Shown in pieces: positions 16,745 through 26,098 of a stretch of DNA of 64,000 bases. How positions within the stretch are numbered: the stretch's first letter is position 1; each line of letters begins with the position of its first letter. The notes under the pieces were generated by a model that was not told where the DNA came from, did not search any database, and saw only the letters and a list, made by a program, of their open reading frames with translations. Source of the DNA: Allosaccharopolyspora coralli (GTDB taxonomy: Bacteria > Actinomycetota > Actinomycetes > Mycobacteriales > Pseudonocardiaceae). The stretch covers positions 4,650,001 through 4,714,000 of the forward strand of contig NZ_CP045929.1 in the NCBI RefSeq assembly GCF_009664835.1. Direction: 5' to 3'. The position numbers and the translations under genes were made by a program.

Positions 16745-17518
16745 TCACGTACGGCCGGGGGCGGTGCGGGTGACGATCAGGCGTTGGAGCGCGCGGGGGA
16801 CGAGGCGGCCCAGAGCCACGAGTGCCTTGTACGGCAGGCTCGGGATCGACATCGCCTTGCCGGCACGCAGGTCGGCGAGCGACTCGTGCACCACGGTGTC
16901 CGCGTCGAGCCAGAGCGCCTTCGGTACCGAACGGATCGTGAGTCCGGCGCGCTCCTGGAACTCCGTGCGGGTCAATCCGGGGCACAGTGCCATGACGCGG
17001 ACACCGGAGCCTGCCAGTGAGGACGAGAGACCTTCCGAGAACGCCGTCACGTACGCCTTGCTCGCCGAGTAGGTCGACCCGGACACGGTGAAGAATCCGG
17101 AGACGCTGGAAACGTTGAGGACGTCGCCGCGCCCGCGCGCCCGCATCCGCGGAACCGCCGCGTGCGTGAGCCGCAGGACGGCGGTCACGTTGAGGTCGAG
17201 CTGCCGCTGCAGCGTGTCGGTCTCGACGTCCCAGAACGCCTCCGAGGTTCCGATCCCGGCGTTGTTCACGAGCAGGTCGACGGGGTGGTCCTCACTGGCC
17301 ACACGCTTTTCGACGGTGGCCAGCTGCACGTCGTCGGTGATGTCGGCGACGAGTACCTCGACGCCGATGCCGTGTCTGCTGCGCAAGCGGTCGGCCAGCG
17401 TGCCGAGCCGGGGTTCGTCGCGGGCGACGAGGACGAGGTCGTGGCCCTCGGCGGCGAGCCTGCGGGCGAACGCCTGGCCCAGCCCGGCGGAGGCCCCGGT
17501 GACTAGTGCGGTAGGCAT
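16745..17518 (-). CDS. Short-chain dehydrogenase/reductase
   Basis: A 257-residue classical SDR. The NAD(P)-binding turn is ALVTGASAGLGQAFA near residue 10, followed by LLVNNAGIG, NVSSVSGFF and the catalytic Tyr-x-x-x-Lys in STYSASKAYVTAF; CPGLTRTEF follows. ARDE after the second strand favours NADP. The C-terminal 50 residues (IPSLPYKALVALGRLVPRAL) may touch the membrane. The ATG at 17516-17518 has TACGGT 6 nt upstream, so a leaderless start is likely. Substrate unknown. It sits 20 bp upstream of pyrE in the same direction. Confidence 0.92.
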   Translation of the reverse strand: MPTALVTGASAGLGQAFARRLAAEGHDLVLVARDEPRLGTLADRLRSRHGIGVEVLVADITDDVQLATVEKRVASEDHPVDLLVNNAGIGTSEAFWDVETDTLQRQLDLNVTAVLRLTHAAVPRMRARGRGDVLNVSSVSGFFTVSGSTYSASKAYVTAFSEGLSSSLAGSGVRVMALCPGLTRTEFQERAGLTIRSVPKALWLDADTVVHESLADLRAGKAMSIPSLPYKALVALGRLVPRALQRLIVTRTAPGRT

Positions 17519-17548
17519 CCCAGCACCGTAACCGGCCGGGACGGCCGG

Positions 17549-18646
17549 TTACGCACGCTGGTCGGTGTCCACCTCGTCGGGGGTGCCGAGGTCGACCGTG
17601 GCGGTGCCACGGCCCTTGCGCGCGCGGACCTGGCCCTTCGGCGAACTCCCCTTCCCGCCGGTACTGGAGTCGGTGTCGTCAGGGGATTGGGTGTCCTCGT
17701 CGGCGGGGTCCGCATCGGGCGCGGCATCGGTAGCGCCGGTCTCGTCGACGGATTCCTGTTCGGACTCCGGAGTCGATTCGGTGCTCCTGCCCGCGTTCTG
17801 CCGAACCTCGCTCAACGACACCACGGTCGCACCGGCCGGGTCCCGATCGAGCGTCTCGTCCTCGTCGGGGCTCTCGAAGTCGAACACTTCGTCCCGCTCG
17901 CCTGCCTCCTCGGAACCGTCCGGGGCCTCGAGTGCGTCGGCTTCGTCGAACGCGTCGGGTGCGTTCGGGTCGACCTCGAACGGGTCGACGACGTCGGCGA
18001 GGTCGCCGAGCGCGCGCAACACCTGCTCGACCTGCTCCGGGTCGGCGCCCGGCTCGGCGGCGGCGAGGGCCCAGTCGTTCTCGAGCCAGGTCACCGTGAC
18101 GTCCTCGCCGAACTGATCGGTGGCAGCCACCAGTTCCGAGGTGATCAGGGGGCGAGCGACGGCGGAGTCGGCGACGAAGGCGTAGCGCGTGCCGACCGGC
18201 CCCAGAAGGTCGAGTCCTTCGTCCTTCGGCGCGGGAACGTCCGGCAACCACAGTTCCACAGTGGTCGGCACCGGACGGTGACAGCGAACCGCGGCGACCA
18301 CCGCGACAGTGCGCCCGTTCACGTCGAGGTCGAGCACGTACACCGGCCGGCGACCGTCGGCGGTGAACGTCGTCCCCGCGACGACGTCGGTACCGACGAT
18401 GCCGCTGTAGCGGGCGAGCACGCCGCGCTCCCAGCGGCTCGGCAGCACTTGGTCGGTGTCGACGAACTGCCAGCCGCGCAGCGCCGCCCACCGGGAACGC
18501 TCGCGGCTCTTGGCGCTCCGGCGCGACCGCCGCCGACGAGACGTGTCCTCCTCGTCACTGCGCTGCCTTGGAGCCAGCAGGAGCCAGCCGCCCGCCCCGA
18601 GGGCGACAACGGCGATCGCGAACCACAACCACGCAGGAATACCCAC
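17549..18646 (-). CDS. Membrane-anchored protein with acidic disordered tail
   Basis: A 365-residue protein with one N-terminal transmembrane helix (VGIPAWLWFAIAVVALGAGG), a basic cytoplasmic-side patch (RRRRSRRSAKSRERSR), a globular domain at about 55-215 (WQFVDTDQVLPSRWERGVLA, AGTTFTADGRRPVYVLDLDV, RYAFVADSAVARPLI) and a long Asp/Glu/Ser-rich tail. A conserved actinobacterial protein in the same place between pyrE and clpB exists in mycobacteria (Rv0383c, from memory). No function is known. The GTG at 18644-18646 has TACCCT 6 nt upstream and is leaderless in appearance; it is the only start that places the helix at the N-terminus. Confidence 0.85.
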   Translation of the reverse strand: MGIPAWLWFAIAVVALGAGGWLLLAPRQRSDEEDTSRRRRSRRSAKSRERSRWAALRGWQFVDTDQVLPSRWERGVLARYSGIVGTDVVAGTTFTADGRRPVYVLDLDVNGRTVAVVAAVRCHRPVPTTVELWLPDVPAPKDEGLDLLGPVGTRYAFVADSAVARPLITSELVAATDQFGEDVTVTWLENDWALAAAEPGADPEQVEQVLRALGDLADVVDPFEVDPNAPDAFDEADALEAPDGSEEAGERDEVFDFESPDEDETLDRDPAGATVVSLSEVRQNAGRSTESTPESEQESVDETGATDAAPDADPADEDTQSPDDTDSSTGGKGSSPKGQVRARKGRGTATVDLGTPDEVDTDQRA

Positions 18647-18740
18647 ACGCGCAGGGTAGTCCGGTGTGCGTGGTTGTCGAGATCGCCGGGGGGCCGTTTC
18701 GCCGATTGATTCCTCAACTTTCCACTCAGCCGCAAAGAGG

Positions 18741-18784
18741 GCGTGAGTCTTTTCGGTTACCAGGACCACCACAAAGACTCACGC
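18741..18784. terminator. Stop-codon hairpin, copy 1
   Basis: Arms GCGTGAGTCTTT and AAAGACTCACGC. The stop codon of the minus-strand MFS gene (18779-18781) is inside the right arm. Three related copies lie at 32704-32753, 42912-42955 and 50934-50977. Confidence 0.85.
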
Positions 18785-20263
18785 ACGCTCCTCGGAGTCG
18801 TCCGCAACGGCTTGTTCGCCGCCCCCACGGACGAACCATGCGACCACCGCGGCGATCGAGCACAGGATCGCTCCGGTGACGAACGCCGCCTGGGTGCCAC
18901 CGGCGGAGGCGACCTGGGGGGCCTGCCCGGCGGCGATCCGCGAGCCGGTCACCGCGGCGAGGGTGCTGATGAACAGAGCCGAACCGGCCGCGGCCGCCAC
19001 CTGCTGCAAGGTGGCGACGAGGGCGCTGCCGTGCGAGTAGAGGTGCGCGGGCACCGCGCCGAGACCGGTGGACATCACCGGCGTCATGATCATCGCCAGT
19101 CCGATGCTCAGTACGACGTGCAGCCCGACGAGCAGCGCGAACGGTGTGGACGCACTGGTGACCGCCGCCAGGCCCCACAACGAACCCGCGAGCAGGACGA
19201 CACCGGGCACGACGAGCACGCGGGTCCCGCGCCGGTCGTAGACACGACCCACCAACGGCGCGGCCAGCCCCATGAGCAGCCCGCCGGGCAGGACGGCCAG
19301 CCCGACGTACAGCGGCGGGAAGCCGAGCACCTCTTGCATGTAGATCGGCAGCACGATCATCGTGCCGAGCAATGCCGAGAACGAGATCATGACCACGATC
19401 AGGGACAGCGTGAACTGGACCGACCTGAAGGTGCGCAGGTCCAGCAACGGCGAGTCGCTGCTTTGGAGGACCAGCTGCCGGACGACGAACGCCGCCAGAC
19501 CGGCCACACCGACCGCGGTGACCGTGAGCACGAACGCGACGTCCACGGTGGCTCCCTCGCCGGCGAGGCTGAGGCCGTAGACCAGGCCGCCGAAGCCGAT
19601 CGCGGAGAGCACCACGGACAGCACGTCGATCCGGGCGTGGCGGATCTCGGTGACGTTCTGCACGCGGCGCGCCCCGACGGCGAGCATCCCCGCGGCGATC
19701 GGCAACACCACCCAGAACATGGCGCGCCACCCGAACGTCTGCAGGATGACCCCGGAGATCGTCGGGCCGAGCGCGGGTGCCACCGCGATGACGAGGCTGA
19801 TGTTGCTCATCATGCGCCCCCGGATCGCGGCGGGCACCAGTGTCATGACGGTGGTCATGAGCAGCGGCACCATGATCGCGGTGCCGACGGCCTGCACGAT
19901 CCGCCCGGCCAGCAGCGCCGAGAACCCGGGCGCTACGGCGCACAGCAGGGTGCCGGTGGTGAACATCGTCATAGCCGCCACGAACATCGGCCGGGTCCGC
20001 ACCCGCTGCAGCAGGATGCCGGTGATCGGGATGACGACGGCCATGGTGAGCATGAACCCGGTTGCGACCCACTGAACGGTGACGTCGCCGACGCCGAGGT
20101 CGTCCTTGAGGGCGGGCAACGCCACGCTCATGATCGTCTCGTTGAGGATCACCACGAACGTCGCGGCGAGCAGCAGGTAGATGACGTTGCGGTCGCGTCG
20201 GGTCAGGGTCGCGGCCCCGGCGTCCGACACGGGTGGTCGGTCGGCGGTGGACGTCTGGGACAT
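18779..20263 (-). CDS. MFS drug exporter, DHA2 (14-TMS) family
   Basis: A 494-residue membrane transporter. It begins with a short Ser/Thr-rich tail and the first helix NVIYLLLAATFVVILNETIM, includes the DHA2 features LNETIMSVALPAL (motif D1), VGDVTVQWVATGFMLTMAVV, and the loop LPGGLLMGLAAPLVGRVYDR, with about 14 membrane segments in all. Such proteins export cationic drugs or antibiotics using proton force (family knowledge); the substrate is unknown. The ATG at 20261-20263 has CAGGAG 4-5 nt upstream. The final codons and stop are provided by a repeated hairpin. No regulator lies adjacent. Confidence 0.92.
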   Translation of the reverse strand: MSQTSTADRPPVSDAGAATLTRRDRNVIYLLLAATFVVILNETIMSVALPALKDDLGVGDVTVQWVATGFMLTMAVVIPITGILLQRVRTRPMFVAAMTMFTTGTLLCAVAPGFSALLAGRIVQAVGTAIMVPLLMTTVMTLVPAAIRGRMMSNISLVIAVAPALGPTISGVILQTFGWRAMFWVVLPIAAGMLAVGARRVQNVTEIRHARIDVLSVVLSAIGFGGLVYGLSLAGEGATVDVAFVLTVTAVGVAGLAAFVVRQLVLQSSDSPLLDLRTFRSVQFTLSLIVVMISFSALLGTMIVLPIYMQEVLGFPPLYVGLAVLPGGLLMGLAAPLVGRVYDRRGTRVLVVPGVVLLAGSLWGLAAVTSASTPFALLVGLHVVLSIGLAMIMTPVMSTGLGAVPAHLYSHGSALVATLQQVAAAAGSALFISTLAAVTGSRIAAGQAPQVASAGGTQAAFVTGAILCSIAAVVAWFVRGGGEQAVADDSEERA

Positions 20264-20681
20264 GAGGCTCCTGTCGCAACGGTGGACCATGTGGGCACAC
20301 GGTGACGGCACGGAGCCTCGGCGCGGCCGAACGGCAGCGCGGAAAACGACACGAGGATCCGGGCGGTGCCCCCAGTGGCGACGGCGAGAATCGTGCTGCC
20401 GTCACCGTGCACGCTAACAGCGTCAGCCGACGCGGTCCGCCGAATATTCCCGACGCGACCTGCCGTTTTCGCCAACGGCTGACGTGGTGTCCGTCTCAGT
20501 GCGGGAGCCTGGAGAGGTGACGGCAGGGACGGCCCCGCTTCGTACACGTGACTCATCGGCAGTCCGGCTGATTCGGTGAATCGGCTGTTCAGGTGATCTT
20601 CGCCGCCTACGCGGACCAGCCGGCCGCGAGGCGGGGTTCCGCCACACGACCGTCGACGCAGCGCTACCCACGCACCACCGT
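20264..20681. other. Intergenic region between the MFS exporter and clpB
   Basis: This 418-bp stretch holds no convincing gene. On the minus strand a TAGCGT sequence near 20415 could be the exporter's -10 box. A degenerate member of the GCGGAACCTCA repeat family occupies about 20602-20648. An NGATTCGG/NGAATCGG inverted pair lies near 20570. The clpB stop is at 20682. Confidence 0.5.
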
Positions 20682-23258
20682 TCAGCTCAACGTCAGGGCC
20701 GAGTTGTCGTCGGCCACGTCGACCGTGACGGTGTCGCCGTCCCGGACCGCGCCCGAGAGCAGCTTCTTCGCGAGCTGGTCCCCGATCGCCGACTGCACGA
20801 GCCTGCGCAACGGCCGGGCGCCGAACACCGGGTCGAACCCGTTGATCGCGAGCCAGTCTCGTGCGGCGGGCAGCACCTCGAGCGTGAGCCTGCGCTGGGC
20901 GAGCCTGCGCGCGAGCTCGTCCACCTGGATGTCCACGATGGACGTCAGCTCCTCGGTGCTGAGCGCGTGGAAGACCACGACGTCGTCCAGCCGGTTCAGG
21001 AACTCCGGTTTGAACTGCTGCTTGACGACCGAGAGCACCGCCTCGTCACGCTGCTGTTCGGTCAGGGACGGGTCGGCGATCGCGTGCGAACCGAGGTTCG
21101 AGGTGAGGATCAGGATCGTGTTCCGGAAGTCCACCGTGCGGCCCTGACCGTCGGTGAGCCGGCCGTCGTCGAGGGCCTGCAACAGCACGTCGAACACGTC
21201 CGGGTGGGCCTTCTCGACCTCGTCGAGCAGCACCACCGAGTACGGCCTGCGGCGCACCGACTCGGTGAGCTGACCGCCCTGGTCGTACCCGACGTAACCC
21301 GGCGGCGCCCCGACCAGGCGCGCCACCGAGTGCTTCTCGGAGTACTCGCTCATGTCGACGCGGACCATCGCCCGCTCGTCGTCGAAGAGGAACCCGGCCA
21401 ACGCCTTCGCCAGTTCGGTCTTGCCGACCCCGGTCGGGCCGAGGAACAGAAACGACCCGGTGGGCCGGTCCGGGTCCGCCACCCCGGCGCGGGTCCGGCG
21501 CACCGCGTCGGACACGGCGCGGACCGCCTCGGCCTGACCGACCACGCGGTTGCCGAGCTCGTCCTCCATGCGCAGGAGCTTCGTCGTCTCGCCCTCCAGC
21601 AGGCGTCCCGCAGGAATGCCCGTCCAGGAGCTGACGACGTCGGCCACGTCGTCCGGGGTCACCTCCTCCTGCAGCATCGCGGGCCGGTCGCCCTGTTCGC
21701 CGGTGGCGGCCGCGAGTTCCTTCTCCAGCGCGGGAATCCGCCCGTAGCGCAGTTCGGCGGCGGTCCCGAGGTCACCGTCGCGCTCGGCCCGCTCGGACTC
21801 ACCGCGCAGCGCTTCGAGCTGCGTCTTGAGGTCGCGGATCCGGTCGATGGACTCCTTCTCGCCCTGCCAGCGCACGGTCAGCTCCGAGAGCCGCTCGCGA
21901 TGGTCGGCGAGCTCGGCCCGCAGCGACGCGAGCCGTTCCAGCGACGCCGGGTCGTCCTCCTTGGACAGCGCCATCTCCTCGATCTCCATGCGCCGCACGT
22001 CGCGCTCGACCTCGTCGACCTCGACCGGGCGTGAGTCGATCTCCATGCGCAGCCGGGAGGCGGCCTCGTCGACGAGGTCGATCGCCTTGTCCGGCAGGAA
22101 CCGCGCGGTGATGTAGCGGTCGGAGAGGGTCGCCGCCGACACCAGGGCACCGTCGGTGATGCGCACGCCGTGATGCACCTCGTAGCGCTCCTTGAGCCCA
22201 CGCAGGATCGCCACCGTGTCCTCCGGTGACGGCTCACCGACCATGACCTGCTGGAACCGGCGCTCCAGCGCGGCATCGGTCTCGATGTGCTCGCGGTACT
22301 CGTCCAGCGTGGTCGCCCCGACCATACGGAGTTCGCCGCGGGCGAGCATCGGCTTGATCATGTTGCCCGCGTCCATCGCGCCGTCCCCGGAGGCGCCCGC
22401 GCCGACGAGGGTGTGCAGCTCGTCGATGAAGGTGATGACCTGGCCCTCGGAGTCCGCGATCTCCTTGAGCACCGCCTTGAGCCGTTCCTCGAACTCGCCG
22501 CGGTACTTCGCTCCGGCGACCATCGCGCTGAGGTCGAGCGCCACCACCCGCTTGCCGCGCAGGGACTCCGGCACGTCACCGGCCACGATGCGCTGGGCGA
22601 GCCCTTCGACGATCGCAGTCTTGCCGACGCCGGGCTCGCCGATGAGCACCGGGTTGTTCTTGGTGCGCCGAGAGAGCACCTGCACCACGCGACGGATCTC
22701 GGTGTCCCGGCCGATCACCGGGTCCAGCGCCCCCTTGCGCGCTCGATCGGTGAGGTCTTGGCCGTACTTCTCCAGTGCCTGGTACGTGCCCTCCGGGTCG
22801 GGGCTGGTCACTCGCGCCGAGCCGCGCACCTGGGTGAACGCGTCCTGAAGCGCCTCGGGCGTGGCGCCGTGCCTGCGGAGCGCGTCGGCGACCTGACCGC
22901 CCTCGGCGGCGAGCCCGACCAGCAGGTGCTCCGTGGAGACGTACTCGTCGCCGAGCTCGGTGGCGAGCTGCTGGCTGTGGGTGAGCACCTTGACCGAGTC
23001 CCGCGACAGCTGCGGCGCGGAGACCGTCGAGCCGCTGGCCGCCGGAAGAGTGCCCGCGATCTTCTCGACCTCCGTGCGGAGCTGGGCGACGTCGGCGCCG
23101 ACCGCCGACAACAGGGGCGCGGTGAGCCCCTCGCCCTGCGCCAGCAGAGCGCCGAGCAGGTGCGCGGGCGCGACGTCGGGGTTGCCCGCCACTGTGGCGG
23201 CCTGCACCCCCGAAGTCACCGCCTGCTGGGTCTTCGTCGTCGGGTTGAAAGCGTCCAT
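20682..23258 (-). CDS. clpB: ATP-dependent disaggregase ClpB
   Basis: Hsp100 chaperone that threads aggregated proteins through its hexameric pore together with DnaK. The 858-residue protein has the double Clp_N repeat (residues about 1-150), NBD1 with Walker [10 protein letters not shown] near 204-212 and Walker [14 protein letters not shown], the coiled-coil M-domain (about 400-520, rich in Glu/Arg/Leu), and NBD2 with [14 protein letters not shown] near 605 and [14 protein letters not shown]. The pore loop [10 protein letters not shown] is intact. The ATG at 23256-23258 matches the family start. A HAIR operator lies at 23329-23349, so HspR, encoded at 32745, should repress it. Confidence 0.98.
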   Translation of the reverse strand: MDAFNPTTKTQQAVTSGVQAATVAGNPDVAPAHLLGALLAQGEGLTAPLLSAVGADVAQLRTEVEKIAGTLPAASGSTVSAPQLSRDSVKVLTHSQQLATELGDEYVSTEHLLVGLAAEGGQVADALRRHGATPEALQDAFTQVRGSARVTSPDPEGTYQALEKYGQDLTDRARKGALDPVIGRDTEIRRVVQVLSRRTKNNPVLIGEPGVGKTAIVEGLAQRIVAGDVPESLRGKRVVALDLSAMVAGAKYRGEFEERLKAVLKEIADSEGQVITFIDELHTLVGAGASGDGAMDAGNMIKPMLARGELRMVGATTLDEYREHIETDAALERRFQQVMVGEPSPEDTVAILRGLKERYEVHHGVRITDGALVSAATLSDRYITARFLPDKAIDLVDEAASRLRMEIDSRPVEVDEVERDVRRMEIEEMALSKEDDPASLERLASLRAELADHRERLSELTVRWQGEKESIDRIRDLKTQLEALRGESERAERDGDLGTAAELRYGRIPALEKELAAATGEQGDRPAMLQEEVTPDDVADVVSSWTGIPAGRLLEGETTKLLRMEDELGNRVVGQAEAVRAVSDAVRRTRAGVADPDRPTGSFLFLGPTGVGKTELAKALAGFLFDDERAMVRVDMSEYSEKHSVARLVGAPPGYVGYDQGGQLTESVRRRPYSVVLLDEVEKAHPDVFDVLLQALDDGRLTDGQGRTVDFRNTILILTSNLGSHAIADPSLTEQQRDEAVLSVVKQQFKPEFLNRLDDVVVFHALSTEELTSIVDIQVDELARRLAQRRLTLEVLPAARDWLAINGFDPVFGARPLRRLVQSAIGDQLAKKLLSGAVRDGDTVTVDVADDNSALTLS

Positions 23259-23328
23259 TCCCCACCTCTGTCGCGTGCGTGCCGGAGCGACGGCGGTTCC
23301 GTCGCCCAACACTCTCAACGTAAGGAAA

Positions 23329-23349
23329 GTTGAGTGAGTTCCGCTCAAG
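23329..23349. promoter_or_regulatory. HAIR operator of clpB (HspR site)
   Basis: Read on the minus strand: CTTGAGC-N7-ACTCAAC, two mismatches from the HspR consensus CTTGAGT-N7-ACTCAAG. It lies 71 bp before the clpB start and its first half may overlap the -35 box (TTGAGC). Confidence 0.85.
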
Positions 23350-23570
23350 TTTAGTTGTGTCCGACGTCACGCCCGGAACGTCCGATTACCCGCTCCGTCC
23401 ACTCTTCGAGATCGACGAAGGCAACGCCCGTCCGTTCGTCACTCAGTGTCCCGCTCTGGTTACTCCGTGGTCGACGGGGACGAGGTGAGGACACGATATG
23501 AACGCGATTTGCGGGTGAACCCACGCGCTGGACTTGTGATCTGACGCGCAGGTTGCTCCACTACCCAGCC

Positions 23571-25190
23571 ATGTGGCCACAGCTAGCACCGTCGATCACG
23601 GGTGCACCAGGACACGTCCTCGCCCAGACGTCGGAAGGAGCCGATGCCGGCTTCCTGTCCGCCATCGAGGACGCCATCAACGCCATCTTCGACCCGCTCA
23701 CCGAGGGGTTGTCGACCGTCATCTTCGCCGAGATCCCGGTCTTCGGGGTCGGTGTGCCGTGGATCGTGGTGTGGCTGATCGCCGCGGCCGCGATCTTCAC
23801 CATGGCCTTCGGGTTCATCCAGTTCCGCGCCGTCGGACTGAGCCTGAAGCTGGTTCGCGGTAAGTACTCCAAACCGGACGACCCGGGCGAGATCACCCAC
23901 TTCCAGGCACTGGCTTCGGCACTGTCGGGAACGGTCGGCATGGGCAACATCGCCGGCGTGGGTGTCGCCGTGACCGTCGGCGGGGCGGGCGCGACCTTCT
24001 GGATGATCGTCGCCGGTCTGCTCGGCATGTGCACGAAGTTCGTCGAGTGCACGCTCGGTGTGCGGTACCGGACCATCCACGAGGACGGCACCGTCTCCGG
24101 TGGTCCGATGCAGTACCTGAGCAAGGGTGTCGCGGAGCGCTTCCCGGGCAAGGGCGGCCGGACCTTCGGCAAGGTCCTCGCCGTGCTCGCCGCGATCATG
24201 ATCCTGTTCTTCGGTGTGGCAGGCGGCAACATGCTGCAGGCCAACCAGACCTTCGCCCAGCTTCAAACCGTGACCGGCGGCGAGGAAGGCTTCCTCGGCG
24301 GAGACGGCGCGGCCCTGCTGTTCGGTATCACGCTGGCCTTCATCATCGGCCTGGTCATCGTCGGCGGCATTAAGTCGATCGCCCAGGTCACCCGGATCCT
24401 CGTGCCGTTCATGGCGATCATTTACGTGGCCGCCTGCCTGTTCGTGATCGGCACCAACTACGACCTGGTCCCCGCGGCCTTCGGTCAGATCGTCTCGGGC
24501 GCGTTCAGCCCCGAGGCCGGGCTCGGCGGCGTGCTGGGTGTTCTCGTGGTCGGGTTCCAGCGATCGGCGTTCTCCAACGAGGCCGGTATCGGTTCGGCCC
24601 CCATCGCGCACTCGGCGGTCAAGACCCGCTACCCGGCCACCGAGGGCCTCGTCGCGCTGCTCGAGCCGTTCATCGACACCGTCATCGTCTGCACCATGAC
24701 CGCGCTGACGGTCGTCATCGCCCAGTCGCAGTTCTGGCAGGACGCGAAGGCCTCGATCATCGCGGGCGGGGACGAGCCCGAGGGCATCACGGTCGTCTCG
24801 GCGTCGTTCGAGACGTTCCTGCCCTGGTTCCCGATCGTGCTCGCGGTGGCCGCCTCGCTGTTCGCGATCTCCACGATCCTGACCTGGGGTTACTACGGCC
24901 AGCGCGCCTGGGTCTACATGTTCGGCAAGAACCGGCTGAGCATCGGCTGCTACAACGCGTTCTTCAGCCTGTTCGTGATCACCGGCTCGGTGTTGACCCT
25001 GGGCAGCGTGCTCGACTTCGCCGACGCGGTGCTGTTCGCACTGGCCTTCGTCAACATCGTGGGTCTGTACCTGCTGTTCCCGGTGGTCCGCAGCGAGGTC
25101 AAGCGCCTCCGCGACGCGATCAAGTCCGGCGACCTGTACCGGACGGACCTCCCGCGCGAGGACACGGAGGCCGACAAGGTCACCGAGTAA
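23571..25190 (+). CDS. Alanine/glycine:cation symporter (AgcS family)
   Basis: A 539-residue sodium-coupled amino acid symporter. Family markers are ALASALSGTVGMGNIAGVGV near the N-terminal third, VSGGPMQYLSKGV, GVAGGNMLQANQTF, GVLVVGFQRSAFSNEAGIGS and ILTWGYYGQRAWVYMFG. About eleven membrane segments are visible. The substrate is probably alanine or glycine. The ATG at 23571 is preferred; a TTG six codons earlier is possible, and no strong Shine-Dalgarno sequence is present for either. It is monocistronic, divergent from clpB and followed by a terminator hairpin. Confidence 0.93.
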   Translation: MWPQLAPSITGAPGHVLAQTSEGADAGFLSAIEDAINAIFDPLTEGLSTVIFAEIPVFGVGVPWIVVWLIAAAAIFTMAFGFIQFRAVGLSLKLVRGKYSKPDDPGEITHFQALASALSGTVGMGNIAGVGVAVTVGGAGATFWMIVAGLLGMCTKFVECTLGVRYRTIHEDGTVSGGPMQYLSKGVAERFPGKGGRTFGKVLAVLAAIMILFFGVAGGNMLQANQTFAQLQTVTGGEEGFLGGDGAALLFGITLAFIIGLVIVGGIKSIAQVTRILVPFMAIIYVAACLFVIGTNYDLVPAAFGQIVSGAFSPEAGLGGVLGVLVVGFQRSAFSNEAGIGSAPIAHSAVKTRYPATEGLVALLEPFIDTVIVCTMTALTVVIAQSQFWQDAKASIIAGGDEPEGITVVSASFETFLPWFPIVLAVAASLFAISTILTWGYYGQRAWVYMFGKNRLSIGCYNAFFSLFVITGSVLTLGSVLDFADAVLFALAFVNIVGLYLLFPVVRSEVKRLRDAIKSGDLYRTDLPREDTEADKVTE

Positions 25191-25212
25191 CTCCGACCGC
25201 ACTGTTCGACGG

Positions 25213-25243
25213 GAGCCGGAGGGGCCGCGAGCCTCTCCGGCTC
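25213..25243 (+). terminator. Terminator of the AgcS symporter gene
   Basis: GAGCCGGAGGGG and CCTCTCCGGCTC pair with one mismatch around a 7-nt loop, 22 bp after the stop, followed by TCGTCGTAT. Confidence 0.8.
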
Positions 25244-25476
25244 TCGTCGTATCGGAGGCAACCACGCGAGCAGGCGCGTCTCCACGATCATAGGTCACCG
25301 ACTGCTGTACCTCGTCCGCACGCCGATGCCGACACACACCCCGTGGATCACCTGCCGGGCCAACTCGCCCGCGCGGCTTGGAGGCTGATCGTGCACAGCG
25401 TGCCGAGAGGTTTTCCTGCCGCCTACGCAGATCAACCGGCGTGCCCTCGGAGTGCATTTTGGAACTGGCTTGTGTG

Positions 25477-25653
25477 CCCGTAGGGCACGGTCATACGTGC
25501 CCAGCCGGGGCACGGTGAGGGCTCCGGCGTTTGGAGTTCGTGCCTCGCAAGGCAGGGGTTCTCGCCGCGTACGGCGTGGTACTCAAGAGGACCCCAACGC
25601 AGCGAGGCACGAACTGGGGCGGCGGTACCGGACCACCCACCCAAGATCCACAA
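25477..25653. repeat. Structured ~175-bp repeat, copy 2
   Basis: Second copy of the element at 5020-5181. Outer arms AGTTCGTGCCTCGC (25536-25549) and GCGAGGCACGAACT (25603-25616) are perfectly complementary; inner GGGGTTCTC and GAGGACCCC pair with one wobble. It again lies in a convergent gap, between the symporter and an MFS gene. A degenerate GCGGAACCTCA-type repeat precedes it at about 25404-25440. Confidence 0.85.
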
Positions 25654-25874
25654 CGCCCTCTCAGCTCGCGTACAACGACGCGGGGCACCCGCCGCGAAGC
25701 CCTTCGGGGGACGGACTACCCGGACGAGCTACGGGTGTGAGCGGCTACCAGTCTCCGGCGGAATCGACCACTCGATCCGAACGCTCGGCGGCACCGAACC
25801 AAGATCACTCCGACGGCGGTTCCGAGAGCCCGGTCATGATCGAAAGGCACCGGCGCTGACCAGCACGCGAGCAC
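25654..25874. other. Intergenic stretch without a gene
   Basis: I see no gene, hairpin or repeat of note here. It is followed by the cluster of DnaA-box-like sites. The frames that are open lack consistent codon bias. Confidence 0.4.
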
Positions 25875-26042
25875 CTGCCCACAGAGTTGTCCACAGGGTT
25901 GCCCACAGGACTCCGACGCCGCTCGGGACCGGCCGCCCAGGCACGCGGCCTGCACAGAGTGGATCACCGGACCGAGGGAGCGCTCACCAGCTACTCGCCG
26001 AGTTGTCCACAGGATGAGGGCAGTTGTCCACAGTTGTCCCCA
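25875..26042 (+). other. Cluster of six DnaA-box-like 9-mers
   Basis: In 168 bp, all on one strand: CTGCCCACA (25875), TTGTCCACA (25887), TTGCCCACA (25899), TTGTCCACA (26003), TTGTCCACA (26024) and TTGTCCCCA (26034). TTGTCCACA is the consensus DnaA box of Streptomyces and mycobacteria. Spacings of 12, 12, 21 and 10 bp within the two sub-groups are near whole helical turns. No dnaA, dnaN or rpmH gene is in the window. Confidence 0.6.
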
Positions 26043-26098
26043 ACCGGGGACCGCGCCGGCTCGCGACGCAGTCGATCACCCGGTCGGGGCAGAGACGA

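Noticed and set aside
25875-26042. Chromosomal origin of replication
   Set aside because: The DnaA-box-like cluster lacks dnaA, dnaN, recF or rpmH neighbours and no AT-rich unwinding region is visible. I keep it only as a possible DnaA-binding cluster.
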